64,000 nt of DNA from the NCBI GenBank assembly GCA_023250155.1, contig JAHFBG010000007.1:1-64000 (forward strand), read 5' to 3'. This document shows positions 27,211-35,778 of the stretch, piece after piece. A program made the translations under genes and the position numbers. Source of the DNA: Candidatus Melainabacteria bacterium (GTDB lineage Bacteria; Cyanobacteriota; Vampirovibrionia; 2-02-FULL-35-15). The first letter of the stretch is position 1, and each line of letters starts with the position of its first letter. The notes under the pieces are model-generated. The model made no database searches and was not told where the DNA came from. It worked only from the letters and a program-made list of their open reading frames with translations.

Positions 27211-27978
27211 TTGGATATACTTGAAACATTACATAGCAATTTAATCTTTTATCCTTCAAAAGAACTTAATTCTTCTCCAGCTAGTGAAGGCATTCAATAT
27301 GAAGAAGTTTATATTGATACTTCTGATGGTGAAAAACTATATGGATATTTTTTGCCATCTGTAGGAGTGGGTTTGAAACCCTCCCGTACAGTAATGCTCT
27401 ATCTACACGGTAATGCAGAAAATGTTTCTGCTTGGTACATGGCATGTACTGAAATTCAAAAACATGTGCCTGTTAATTCATTAATTGTAGATTATAGAGG
27501 TTATGGAAAAAGTACAGGTACACCAAGTCTAGATGGTGTAATTTTAGATGCAAAAGCAATGTATAAATATTTAATAGATAGAGGATATAAACCAGGAGAT
27601 ATATCTGTGTATGGAAGATCAATTGGTGGTGCTATTGCATTAGAACTTGCCGCTTGTGAAAAAATAAAATCTGTTGTTGTCCAGTCTTCATTTACATCAC
27701 TAAAAGATATTGCAAAGGAGTTATATGCATTTCTTCCGCATGAATTAATTAAAAACAATATTTGGAATTCAAAAGAACTAATAACAAAAATTAAAGCCCC
27801 TGTTTTAATCAGTCATGGAGATAAAGATGAGATCATTTCTATAAACCATTCTTACAAGTTATATGAACTTGCTAATGAACCTAAAAAACTAATTGTATTA
27901 AAAGGCGCAACTCATAATGATATAAGTAGCTTCTTGAGTGAAGAATATTTCAAAACTTTAAAAGAATATTTTTTATAG
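27211..27978 (+). CDS. Alpha/beta hydrolase (ABHD13/BEM46-like serine hydrolase)
   Basis: A 255-residue serine hydrolase with the oxyanion region LYLHGNAENVSAW, DYRGYGKS, the nucleophile elbow YGRSIGGA, the acid in SHGDKDEIIS and the His in GATHNDI. There is no signal peptide; the N-terminus has the FYPSKELNSSP motif typical of BEM46-like enzymes. The start is a TTG two bases after the PFK stop, so it is probably cotranscribed with PFK. A paralogue with an added membrane region is at 55592. Substrate unknown. Confidence 0.85.
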   Translation: MDILETLHSNLIFYPSKELNSSPASEGIQYEEVYIDTSDGEKLYGYFLPSVGVGLKPSRTVMLYLHGNAENVSAWYMACTEIQKHVPVNSLIVDYRGYGKSTGTPSLDGVILDAKAMYKYLIDRGYKPGDISVYGRSIGGAIALELAACEKIKSVVVQSSFTSLKDIAKELYAFLPHELIKNNIWNSKELITKIKAPVLISHGDKDEIISINHSYKLYELANEPKKLIVLKGATHNDISSFLSEEYFKTLKEYFL

Positions 27979-28006
27979 TGTTCTTAACCAGATATTATCT
28001 TCTAGC

Positions 28007-28022
28007 TGTGACAAGCATCACT
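28007..28022 (+). promoter_or_regulatory. CRP-like site upstream of the 1766-aa surface protein
   Basis: TGTGA-CAAGCA-TCACT matches the CRP/FNR-family half-site arrangement TGTGA-N6-TCACA at nine of ten positions. It lies 129 bases before the start codon. Related sites with TGTGACAA are upstream of the two other giant exported proteins (51769 and 55078). Confidence 0.5.
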
Positions 28023-28150
28023 TATAGACCATTTTATCCCTTTTTGTAAACCTACCCTTAATCCCTTACATGTAATTATTTCTTAGATTCAATCCACTGT
28101 GTAGGTTATCCCTTAACTGGGCACATTAGTAATGAAGGATATCGATTGAT

Positions 28151-31100
28151 TTGAAAAATGAATTAAATTCTTTTCTAAGGTGCTTAGCAAGAGCTTTTGT
28201 GGCCATCTTATTCTCTTTTTCTTTATTGGTTAGTAATTTTTGGCCAGTGATAGCCCTGACAAAACAATCAGCTATTAGTGATCAGTCATCAGCACATCTG
28301 AACATCCCCACACCTGCACAATCTTGTTCCATTCTTGAAGAACAAATAATTAAATACTCTTACAATCATATACTTGGTGAAACAGTTAATTCAAAAGTTC
28401 TAGATCTTACTTGTAATGCATTGAAGAAAAAGAAATTAGACATTACCATTGAAAATACAAATAACTATTTAAGTGACTTGGTGTCTAAGAATAACAACTT
28501 AAAATTGAAAGCTTCTTTAAATGCTTATAAATATGTCTTTGGTGGAATGCCTCAGGAGCGTCAACTTAAATTTTTACAAAATATTGTTTCTGGGAAAAAT
28601 ATTACGTCGTTTAGTGATATTAGAATCAATCTTGAATTAAATAAAAAGTATTTTGAAAAGCAAGTACCTATTATCTCGCACCGTACCTCTTATCTCGATG
28701 GTGCTTCTTTTGAAAATCACTTTAGCAATTTTAAATTTGATAAGAATCAAATAATAAATGTAGTAGTACCAATGGGTCCATGTACAAGTAATGCTGATTG
28801 TGAAAATCAAATTTGTTGTCATGGAGTATGTGATTATGATCTTGATGATGATGGAATAGGTGGCGGCTGTGATAACTGTTATAAAACATCAAATTCGGAT
28901 CAAGCGGATACTGATCTTGATAATCTTGGTGATGCTTGCGATGATTGTCCTGATGTGGCAAGTTCAATTCCTTGGGATGGTAAATGCACTCTTCTCTTTT
29001 ACAACAGCCTTACTAATCATGGTTTTTGTAATGGTAGTGGTCCTTGTCCAAGCCATTCATGTACTACAGATGCTGATTGTCCTATTGCTCGCCCCTGTTG
29101 TGGTGGCATATGCCTTACAACAGGATGCTGTAAAAGTGGAGTAGCTTATCCAATAAATTATTCGTACTGTTCTGGGAACAGCATCATAGAATGTCAAAAT
29201 TTACATGATGGTCAGTGGGACTCAAGAGAAGTATGCGATCTGGGTTCAGGAGAAACTTGTACAGAAAATAATGGTGTAGTCAGTTGTCAATTAGAAAATA
29301 ATAGTAGTTCTTCTGGTGGCTCTTCATCTTCAAGCAGTTCAGGATGTCTAAATTGCCTTTGCCCACAAGACACTGTTTATACTATCTCTGTATCAGGTCT
29401 TACTGGTGGTACGCCAGCAGGATGTGGTGATAGTACGGCTTGTAGTATTCTTGATAATCCTACAATAGATTTATTTTCTACATATCAGTATGATACAAAT
29501 GGGGTCTGTATTTGGTCAAATACAAATAAATGTACTGGAAACGATTCTAACCTATATTCGATTTGGACACTAAATCTATCCGATTCTCCTCCTGATGTTT
29601 GGAATATCGATAATGTAAAGTATGAACTCCAAGGGAGCATTTTTGATTGTGATGGTCCTAATATATTCAATAAAGCAACAAATAGTTTTACGAACAATTG
29701 TCTTAGTCATCCTAATTCCATTATCGTAACTGCAAAAGCAGGATTAGGAGAAGTGTGTGAAGAAGATGATGGTTCTTCAGGCGGTAGCTCTTCATCAGGT
29801 GGTAGCTCTTCATCAGGTGGTAGCTCATCTAGTAGTAGTGGTTCTACTACAAGCTCTTCAGGTATTTCAGTATGTGGTAATGGAATAAAAGAAGGTTCTG
29901 AACAATGTGATTCACCAAGTCCTACTTGCGATTTTTTCTGTCACAATATTCCTATAACATGTGGAAATGGAATAGTAGATTCAGGTGAACAATGCGATGG
30001 TGCTTTTGGGACATGTCATAATGGTGTAGCGAATGGATATCCATCAGGAGATTGTCAAGCCTGTGCAGGATGTGCATGTACACCAATTACAACTCTTGAA
30101 GCCTATCAAACTAGTAATCCAAGCAGTTCTTTAATTTCAGGATTTTCAATTTCAACAGCAGAACAAATCTGTGGTATTTCAGTATGTGGCAATGGAATAA
30201 AAGAAGGTTCTGAACAATGTGATTCACCAAGTCCTACTTGCGATTTTTTCTGTCACAATATTCCTATAACATGTGGAAATGGAATAGTAGATTTAGGTGA
30301 ACAATGCGATGGTGCTTTTGGGACATGTCATAATGGTGTAGCGAATGGATATCCATCAGGAGATTGCCAGGCTTGTGCAGGATGTGCATGTACACCAATT
30401 ACAACTCTTGAAGCCTATCAAACTAGTAATCCAAGCAGTTCTTTAATTTCAGGATTTTCAATTTCAACAGCAAAACAAATCTGTGGCATTTCAGGCAGTT
30501 CATCTGGTACTACTTCTAGTAGCTCTTCTGGTGGTTCTTCCTCCTCTTCTAATAGCACCTCTTCATCAAGTGGTAGTTCTACTACAGAATGTAGCGATGG
30601 CATAGATAATGATGGTGATGGTTTTGTTGATTTTGGTAGTGATGTAGGATGTGTATCAGTTAGTGATGATAATGAAAGCAATGCGGACTGTACATCTGAT
30701 AATGATTGTCCTGGTGGTGAAAAGTGTTGTGTTGCAAGTGGTGTATGTGTAGCTGCTGCTACGTACTGTACTGGAAATACCTGTATATTAGCAAACAGTT
30801 GTGCTTTAGATAAGTGTACATGCTTAACTTGTCCTAGTGGATGTACTGGTCCTTATGCTGAGGCTTTCTGTGAAGGCGAGGCAGGGGCAACAGGTGCTGT
30901 AGCAGGTGCAGGAACAAGAGAATGTAGAGAAATAACAACTCCAGCCACCAGCCATAGTACTAGATTCTGTCTATGTCCCAAATCAGGTTCTTCCTCATCT
31001 AGTGGAGGAATGAGCTCTTCATCAGGAGGTTCATCTAGTGGAGGGATGAGTTCTTCTAGTGGTGGTAGTTCTTCTGGCGGTAGTTCATCTGGTAATTGTG

Positions 31101-33451
31101 TATTAGATGGTTGCCCACCATGTTATATATGTGATCTTCCGACCGGTAGTACACACGGAGGGTCAGATCCAGCTCCTGAGTGTATTGTTCAAAATGGAGA
31201 ATGTGCTGATGATAGCTACTGTTCTATAGGTCAAAGGTGTGATAGAAGTCATCCTATATGTGTATGTGTTGGTACGTCTTCTTCAAGCGGAGGAATGAGT
31301 TCATCTTCAAGTGGTATACCTTGTGGAAATATAGATGCTCATACGGGTGGCATAGACAGTTGCCAAGATGGGTGGTGTCCCAACAATCAAGTGTGTACGT
31401 ATATTAGCGGAGGTTCAAGTAATAATCCATCCAACATAAGTAAATGTGAGTGTACTACATCAGGTGGTTCATCCTCGGGAATGAGTTCTTCATCTAGTGG
31501 AGGAATGAGCTCTTCAAGTAGCGGTGGCATGAGTTCATCAAGTAGTGGATATCCTCCTTGTAGAAATGTAAGCGGTACATGTGTTGGTAGTGGCCCTGGT
31601 GGGGAGCCTTGTGTAAGAACATATATTCCTTATCAATTAAGTGAACAAGGAGTAAATGGACCAGTATCGTGTAGAAATCGTACAGGTATGCCTTCTGTCT
31701 GTTTCCATCGAATAGAACAACGATGTGGATGGTTTCCAAGTGGTACTCAAGGACCTATTTCTACTTCACCACTTATACAAACGATTGGAACTTTCCCTAC
31801 ACAAAGAGTTGTATTTAACCCAACACCAAACTTATTTCAGTCTTATTGGATTTTAAATCCCACCACTACTCCTACAGGTGATATTTATAACCCTCCAGCT
31901 GGTACTCAGTTAATTTCATTTCATGACCAAAATAATACAACTAATCCTCCGCGAACAGAGTACTTTGCATGTTGTACTTATGGTAATGCAGTTCAAAATT
32001 CAACATCAGTCAACAGTAATTACTCCAATTCTGCATGTGCTAATGGCAGATTTGATGCTGGTTTTCGTAACAATACAATAACACCTCAAATATGTGCAAC
32101 TGTTAGTTACTATCCTAATCCATCTAATCCGTCTACTATAGTACAAAGAGGTGGGTGGACAGGATTATTTCCAGGAGAAACTCTTTCAAGCAGCTCGAGA
32201 GCTTCATTAGGAAGTGCTACCAATACAGGTTCTGTTAGTTTAGCTTTAAGTTCATCTACTAACACTAATTCTACATCGATTACACCAACGAGTATTTCAG
32301 CAACAGCAAACAATTCTTCAAATACTACTCTTACTGTTGCTGCCTTATCTGCATCTGATGTACCGCCACTTTCATCAAATGTCCAAAGTATTCTTGCCTT
32401 TGATGTGTCAGCAGCTAATACCAATGGATTACAGCAAGCGGCTTATACAATATCAGTAGAAGTACCAAATACTCCTGAGTTAGATCCGCTTACACTTGAG
32501 CTTAAGCACTTTGAAGATGATCAATGGGTTTCAGTCCCTACTACAGTGACTCCAAATGCTAATGGAGACTATGTTTTAAGTGGTACTGTTTCTCACCTTT
32601 CTCCTTTTGCAGTAGTTATTCGTAAACAAGTTTCAGTAACTTCTCAAAACTCTCAATCATTTAGTAATATAACACCTGGTGTTTGTAGTCCCATAACAAT
32701 TTCTTCTTCTAAAGTAATTAACAATGGTACTTTCTCTGCTCAAGCAGGCACTCCCTTTGAAATATCATTTATAGCTTCTTCTAATGACACAATTGATTCA
32801 TTTACTGTTAGTGCTCCTAATACAAATTTTTATATTGAACAATTAGCAAATTCTATTACTCTTAAAGGAACTCCAAATACTCCTGGTACATATCCTATTT
32901 CTCTTCTTTCAAGAAACACTTGTAATGCATCAGCTAGTTTTAATTTTGATATTATTGTTACTCAGGCTCCTGATATACCTACTCAAGAACTTCCTAAACA
33001 AGATGAAACAATAACCACTACAGTAACTCCACCTGTAGATACACCACAAGAAATTATCCCCACACCTCCAACTATTACTGAATCATTAACCCCTGACAGT
33101 CAAGAAAATAAACCATTTGTAATAAATCACACTATTAAACCAAATTCAGAGAAAAAACATATTGTTCAAATTATAGTTATTGGGAAAAACTTTATTGGAA
33201 AAAATAAACAAATAAATTCAAGAGATAAGGTAAAAAGTGATAAAAAGCAAACAGTAGTAGATTTAACCAATGCATATTTCACCAACAAAGACATTAAAGT
33301 CATTAGATCAAGTGTCAGAAAAGAAAATACTGAGCTGTTGTTAAGCATCAAGCTACCAGACAACTACAAAGGTGGAATTGAAGAACTAATAATTTCTACT
33401 CCTAATGGACAAACGACATTGAATGTTCAATTACCAAGAGTAAGGAAATAG
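28151..33451 (+). CDS. Giant exported Cys-rich protein with poly-Ser linkers
   Basis: The TTG at 28151 starts a signal peptide (hydrophobic LARAFVAILFSFSLLVSNF). The 1766-residue protein has: an alpha-helical region to ~200; a thrombospondin type-3-like Ca-binding segment (~230-262, DDDGIGGGCDNC...DLDNLGDACDDC); several small disulfide-rich modules separated by SSSSG/GGSSSSG linkers; and a 104-residue duplicated block with Myxococcus-type Cys-rich repeats (CGNGIKEGSEQCD, CGNGIVDSGEQCDG). A second DxDGDG loop lies near 815 (DGIDNDGDGFVDFG), and more SSSGGMSSSS spacers follow. The C-terminal ~400 residues are beta-rich, ending in a Pro-rich linker and an IPT-like domain. No sortase motif or autotransporter barrel is seen. 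Likely surface-exposed adhesin or matrix protein; function unproven. Confidence 0.85.
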   Translation: MKNELNSFLRCLARAFVAILFSFSLLVSNFWPVIALTKQSAISDQSSAHLNIPTPAQSCSILEEQIIKYSYNHILGETVNSKVLDLTCNALKKKKLDITIENTNNYLSDLVSKNNNLKLKASLNAYKYVFGGMPQERQLKFLQNIVSGKNITSFSDIRINLELNKKYFEKQVPIISHRTSYLDGASFENHFSNFKFDKNQIINVVVPMGPCTSNADCENQICCHGVCDYDLDDDGIGGGCDNCYKTSNSDQADTDLDNLGDACDDCPDVASSIPWDGKCTLLFYNSLTNHGFCNGSGPCPSHSCTTDADCPIARPCCGGICLTTGCCKSGVAYPINYSYCSGNSIIECQNLHDGQWDSREVCDLGSGETCTENNGVVSCQLENNSSSSGGSSSSSSSGCLNCLCPQDTVYTISVSGLTGGTPAGCGDSTACSILDNPTIDLFSTYQYDTNGVCIWSNTNKCTGNDSNLYSIWTLNLSDSPPDVWNIDNVKYELQGSIFDCDGPNIFNKATNSFTNNCLSHPNSIIVTAKAGLGEVCEEDDGSSGGSSSSGGSSSSGGSSSSSSGSTTSSSGISVCGNGIKEGSEQCDSPSPTCDFFCHNIPITCGNGIVDSGEQCDGAFGTCHNGVANGYPSGDCQACAGCACTPITTLEAYQTSNPSSSLISGFSISTAEQICGISVCGNGIKEGSEQCDSPSPTCDFFCHNIPITCGNGIVDLGEQCDGAFGTCHNGVANGYPSGDCQACAGCACTPITTLEAYQTSNPSSSLISGFSISTAKQICGISGSSSGTTSSSSSGGSSSSSNSTSSSSGSSTTECSDGIDNDGDGFVDFGSDVGCVSVSDDNESNADCTSDNDCPGGEKCCVASGVCVAAATYCTGNTCILANSCALDKCTCLTCPSGCTGPYAEAFCEGEAGATGAVAGAGTRECREITTPATSHSTRFCLCPKSGSSSSSGGMSSSSGGSSSGGMSSSSGGSSSGGSSSGNCVLDGCPPCYICDLPTGSTHGGSDPAPECIVQNGECADDSYCSIGQRCDRSHPICVCVGTSSSSGGMSSSSSGIPCGNIDAHTGGIDSCQDGWCPNNQVCTYISGGSSNNPSNISKCECTTSGGSSSGMSSSSSGGMSSSSSGGMSSSSSGYPPCRNVSGTCVGSGPGGEPCVRTYIPYQLSEQGVNGPVSCRNRTGMPSVCFHRIEQRCGWFPSGTQGPISTSPLIQTIGTFPTQRVVFNPTPNLFQSYWILNPTTTPTGDIYNPPAGTQLISFHDQNNTTNPPRTEYFACCTYGNAVQNSTSVNSNYSNSACANGRFDAGFRNNTITPQICATVSYYPNPSNPSTIVQRGGWTGLFPGETLSSSSRASLGSATNTGSVSLALSSSTNTNSTSITPTSISATANNSSNTTLTVAALSASDVPPLSSNVQSILAFDVSAANTNGLQQAAYTISVEVPNTPELDPLTLELKHFEDDQWVSVPTTVTPNANGDYVLSGTVSHLSPFAVVIRKQVSVTSQNSQSFSNITPGVCSPITISSSKVINNGTFSAQAGTPFEISFIASSNDTIDSFTVSAPNTNFYIEQLANSITLKGTPNTPGTYPISLLSRNTCNASASFNFDIIVTQAPDIPTQELPKQDETITTTVTPPVDTPQEIIPTPPTITESLTPDSQENKPFVINHTIKPNSEKKHIVQIIVIGKNFIGKNKQINSRDKVKSDKKQTVVDLTNAYFTNKDIKVIRSSVRKENTELLLSIKLPDNYKGGIEELIISTPNGQTTLNVQLPRVRK
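29861..30484 (+). repeat. Tandem 312-bp duplication within the surface protein gene
   Basis: GGTATTTCAGTATGTGG at 29861 recurs at 30173; the two 312-base units (104 codons) differ at only a few positions. The near-identity indicates a recent in-frame duplication. Confidence 0.9.
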
Positions 33452-33458
33452 AATAAAG

Positions 33459-35276
33459 CTATTGAAGCAGCTCCGTCAATTGATTTCTAATATTCCTTCC
33501 TTGTAGAAAAACTAAGTCTGCATTATTTCTATAACAATTATATAAAAATGCTCTCCAAGCTTTTTTTGTATCTTTGTCTATATTTTTCTTGTTCAATGTG
33601 TTTGGGAGCATAAAATTTCCTTTGGCAGAATCCTTATACCCTACCAAATTTTTTGTGTCAAGAAAACCAGTTTCTTTGATTAGATCAGAATCTATTTTTG
33701 AATATGATAATCGTGGCATTGGCAACAAAATAGGTTTTTCGTTTTTTTGAATGCGAGGAGATCTGTGCCATCGTACGGCCTGCAAGAAAAGTCTAGATGG
33801 ATTATAAATCCAGTTGTTTTCTTCTTCTTTATAACTATGACCATAAGAATAGAGTCTGAATGCTTCTTTTAAAAGGCTAAGCTGAGCAAATGCAATGTTT
33901 GTACAAGAAGTGATTTCATCATGTGCTTTTTTAAATGGGATAAGATTTCTTGGATCATAATTATCCTTCCAATAGTCTCCAAATATATATGCTCTGTGTC
34001 CATGCTTGTTTAAGTCATAAGCAATATCATCATTGTATTTACTTTCAAAAGAAAGTAAATCATTGATTACTGGCTTTTCAGTTTTAAAGAAAAGCTTTTT
34101 AAAAAATCCTTTTGCTTTATAAAATGTGCCATCTGAATAGAACTTGCTACCTGGTGGAAGAGCTTTATCCATGCCACCTAAGACAGAAGGCCATGTAAGA
34201 TTTAAAATATCCCAGTGTTTATGTTCTTCATTAAAGCTATTATTGAAGTTATGCAATCTTTCATATGGCTTTAACAAAAACAAGTTAGCTAACTCATCTG
34301 GTATTAAATAGGTCATTTTTTGGTCTTCATTAAAGAAATGATCATTAAATGCAATTAGTGCAAATCGTCTGTTGTCAATTATCATTTTGGGATTTCTCAC
34401 TATAATCGCCCCACGAAATAAACCAAAAGTGGTGTCTTTCAAACTCTTCTCAGACTCAATCATTAATTTTCTATAATTTTCATGTACTCCTTCATAAGGA
34501 GAATCATTGTTAGCATCTACTGAAAAACTTTCATTTAAATAGTTGTCAGGAAAGCATTTTGATTGAAGTCCATTTATTACTATTCCAGGTCCAGGAAAGT
34601 AGATAGGATCATGTCCATAATCATTTGGAGAAAAAATGTTATAGTTTTTAGAATCATTTATTGCCTGAATGAACTTTTCAAAAAATGAATATTCAGATAC
34701 TCCATCACGTCTTGTAGCAAGAGCAAAATAACTAAAGCCAGAAAATAAATCATAAGATTTGTCCCATAAATCTAAAACTTCTTCATAAGCAAATTGATAG
34801 TTGAATGTATCTTGTTCTGGTATAGGCAATCCATCATGTTGTGCAAATTGCATGAATCGATCTTGAAATTTTCTTAATGTCTCTTCACTTACATTACTAT
34901 AAACAAGAGAAATCATACCTGCTCTAAGTAGTCTCCAGGTCTCTATTTCATTATCATTTTGAAGATTATCTAATACATCAGGTTTAGTTACTTTAGCTAC
35001 TAATTTAACAAAACTGTTTACAGCTTGCTGAAAGGTAAGTCCAGAGACATAATGACTTAAAGCTGTATCTAATATACTTTTTTGTGGATCGTAACTATCA
35101 TCGAACAATACATCCAATGCTTTTTTTAGTGGATAGTCAATTAGTGAATCTGTAGTTTCTTTTAATGAGTATGTTTTAGTTTTATTTTGAAGATTATTTC
35201 CTCTTGTAATCTGAGGTTGTGTTAAAAGGTTTGCAATTAATTTAATTGAATGTGCAGATGTAATGGTATCTAGCAT
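33459..35276 (-). CDS. Unknown ~600-aa protein, cassette paralogue B
   Basis: 605 residues, cytosolic in appearance (no signal peptide, no membrane helix). It is homologous along its length to the 600-residue protein at 35775. Shared blocks are TTFGLFRGAIIVRNP, DNRRFALIAFNDHF, VLGGMDKALPPG, NLIPFKKAHDEIT, EAFRLYSYG and, near the end, SFMLPN/FMLPG. The conserved Asp, His, Arg and Lys residues in these blocks suggest an enzyme, but I recognise no family. It is the last gene of a four-gene operon in which two small proline-rich proteins lie between the two paralogues. AAGGATT precedes the ATG. Confidence 0.78.
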   Translation of the reverse strand: MLDTITSAHSIKLIANLLTQPQITRGNNLQNKTKTYSLKETTDSLIDYPLKKALDVLFDDSYDPQKSILDTALSHYVSGLTFQQAVNSFVKLVAKVTKPDVLDNLQNDNEIETWRLLRAGMISLVYSNVSEETLRKFQDRFMQFAQHDGLPIPEQDTFNYQFAYEEVLDLWDKSYDLFSGFSYFALATRRDGVSEYSFFEKFIQAINDSKNYNIFSPNDYGHDPIYFPGPGIVINGLQSKCFPDNYLNESFSVDANNDSPYEGVHENYRKLMIESEKSLKDTTFGLFRGAIIVRNPKMIIDNRRFALIAFNDHFFNEDQKMTYLIPDELANLFLLKPYERLHNFNNSFNEEHKHWDILNLTWPSVLGGMDKALPPGSKFYSDGTFYKAKGFFKKLFFKTEKPVINDLLSFESKYNDDIAYDLNKHGHRAYIFGDYWKDNYDPRNLIPFKKAHDEITSCTNIAFAQLSLLKEAFRLYSYGHSYKEEENNWIYNPSRLFLQAVRWHRSPRIQKNEKPILLPMPRLSYSKIDSDLIKETGFLDTKNLVGYKDSAKGNFMLPNTLNKKNIDKDTKKAWRAFLYNCYRNNADLVFLQGRNIRNQLTELLQ

Positions 35277-35294
35277 TTAAATAATCCTTAAATA

Positions 35295-35474
35295 TTAACC
35301 TGGTGTTTTAATGGGGCAGTAACCAGGACCGGGTTCTCTACAAGGTCTTTCTTTAGGTAGTGGTGCTGGTACTGGTTTTGGTGTAGATGGTTTGGGTGCT
35401 TGTGGTTTAGATGGTGCTGGCTTTGTAGGAGCTGGTGGAGCAGCTGGAGCAGCCAAGATACTAGAAACTATCAT
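35295..35474 (-). CDS. Small proline-rich protein with C-terminal PGYCPI-x-x-PG signature (59 aa)
   Basis: The ATG at 35474 is chosen because GAAAGGAAAA lies just before it; an upstream in-frame ATG would overlap the preceding gene. The product is MIVSSILAAPAAPPAPTKPA, then PKPSTPKP-type repeats, ending GPGYCPIKTPG. Both its LAAPAAPP start and its GYCPI-x-x-PG end match the 96-residue neighbour, while the middle differs in charge (basic here, acidic there). The single cysteine is in the shared C-terminal motif. It looks like a short precursor or adaptor peptide; no function is known. Confidence 0.7.
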   Translation of the reverse strand: MIVSSILAAPAAPPAPTKPAPSKPQAPKPSTPKPVPAPLPKERPCREPGPGYCPIKTPG

Positions 35475-35487
35475 GATTTTCCTTTCT

Positions 35488-35778
35488 TTATCCTGGTACT
35501 TCAATAGGACAATAACCTGGTCTTGGACTCATTGGTGCATTGGGCTCTTCCTGTGGTACAGGTGATTCATCTGGATCAAATGAAGGTGGTTCATCTGGTG
35601 TAGGTGGTGGTGAACTTGGTTCTTTCTCAGGTGGTGCTTCTGGCTCAGGAGGTACTTCTGGCTCAGTCTCTGGCTCAGGAGGTACTTCTGGTTCAGTCTC
35701 TGGCTCTTTAGGAGGAGCTTCTGGAGGGGCTGCTGGAGCTGCAAGCACTGCTTTAAATGGTATTAAATTAACTCTCAT
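35488..35778 (-). CDS. Small proline/glutamate-rich protein with C-terminal PGYCPI-x-x-PG signature (96 aa)
   Basis: Its ATG overlaps the stop of the upstream 600-residue gene (ATGA) and is preceded by AAAGGAAAC, so translation is coupled. The protein is MRVNLIPFKAVLAAPAAPP, then PEVPPEPETEP-type acidic proline repeats, ending RPGYCPIEVPG. The middle encodes a 27-base direct repeat unit (EPEVPPEPET twice). The shared ends with the 59-residue protein and the single Cys argue that the termini are what is recognised. Possibilities include a RiPP-like precursor, a tethering peptide or a periplasm-spanning linker; none is proven. Confidence 0.72.
   Translation of the reverse strand: MRVNLIPFKAVLAAPAAPPEAPPKEPETEPEVPPEPETEPEVPPEPEAPPEKEPSSPPPTPDEPPSFDPDESPVPQEEPNAPMSPRPGYCPIEVPG

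Noticed and set aside
28731..28967. His-rich antisense frames (also 31494-31739, 32110-32424, 44116-44364) within large genes
   Set aside because: Composition mirrors the sense codons of the repeat-rich genes, and no start signal was seen.
29297..31560. Poly-Ser/Gly tracts considered as CRISPR or microsatellite arrays
   Set aside because: Codons are mixed, unit length varies and there are no spacer-repeat alternations; it is coding low complexity.
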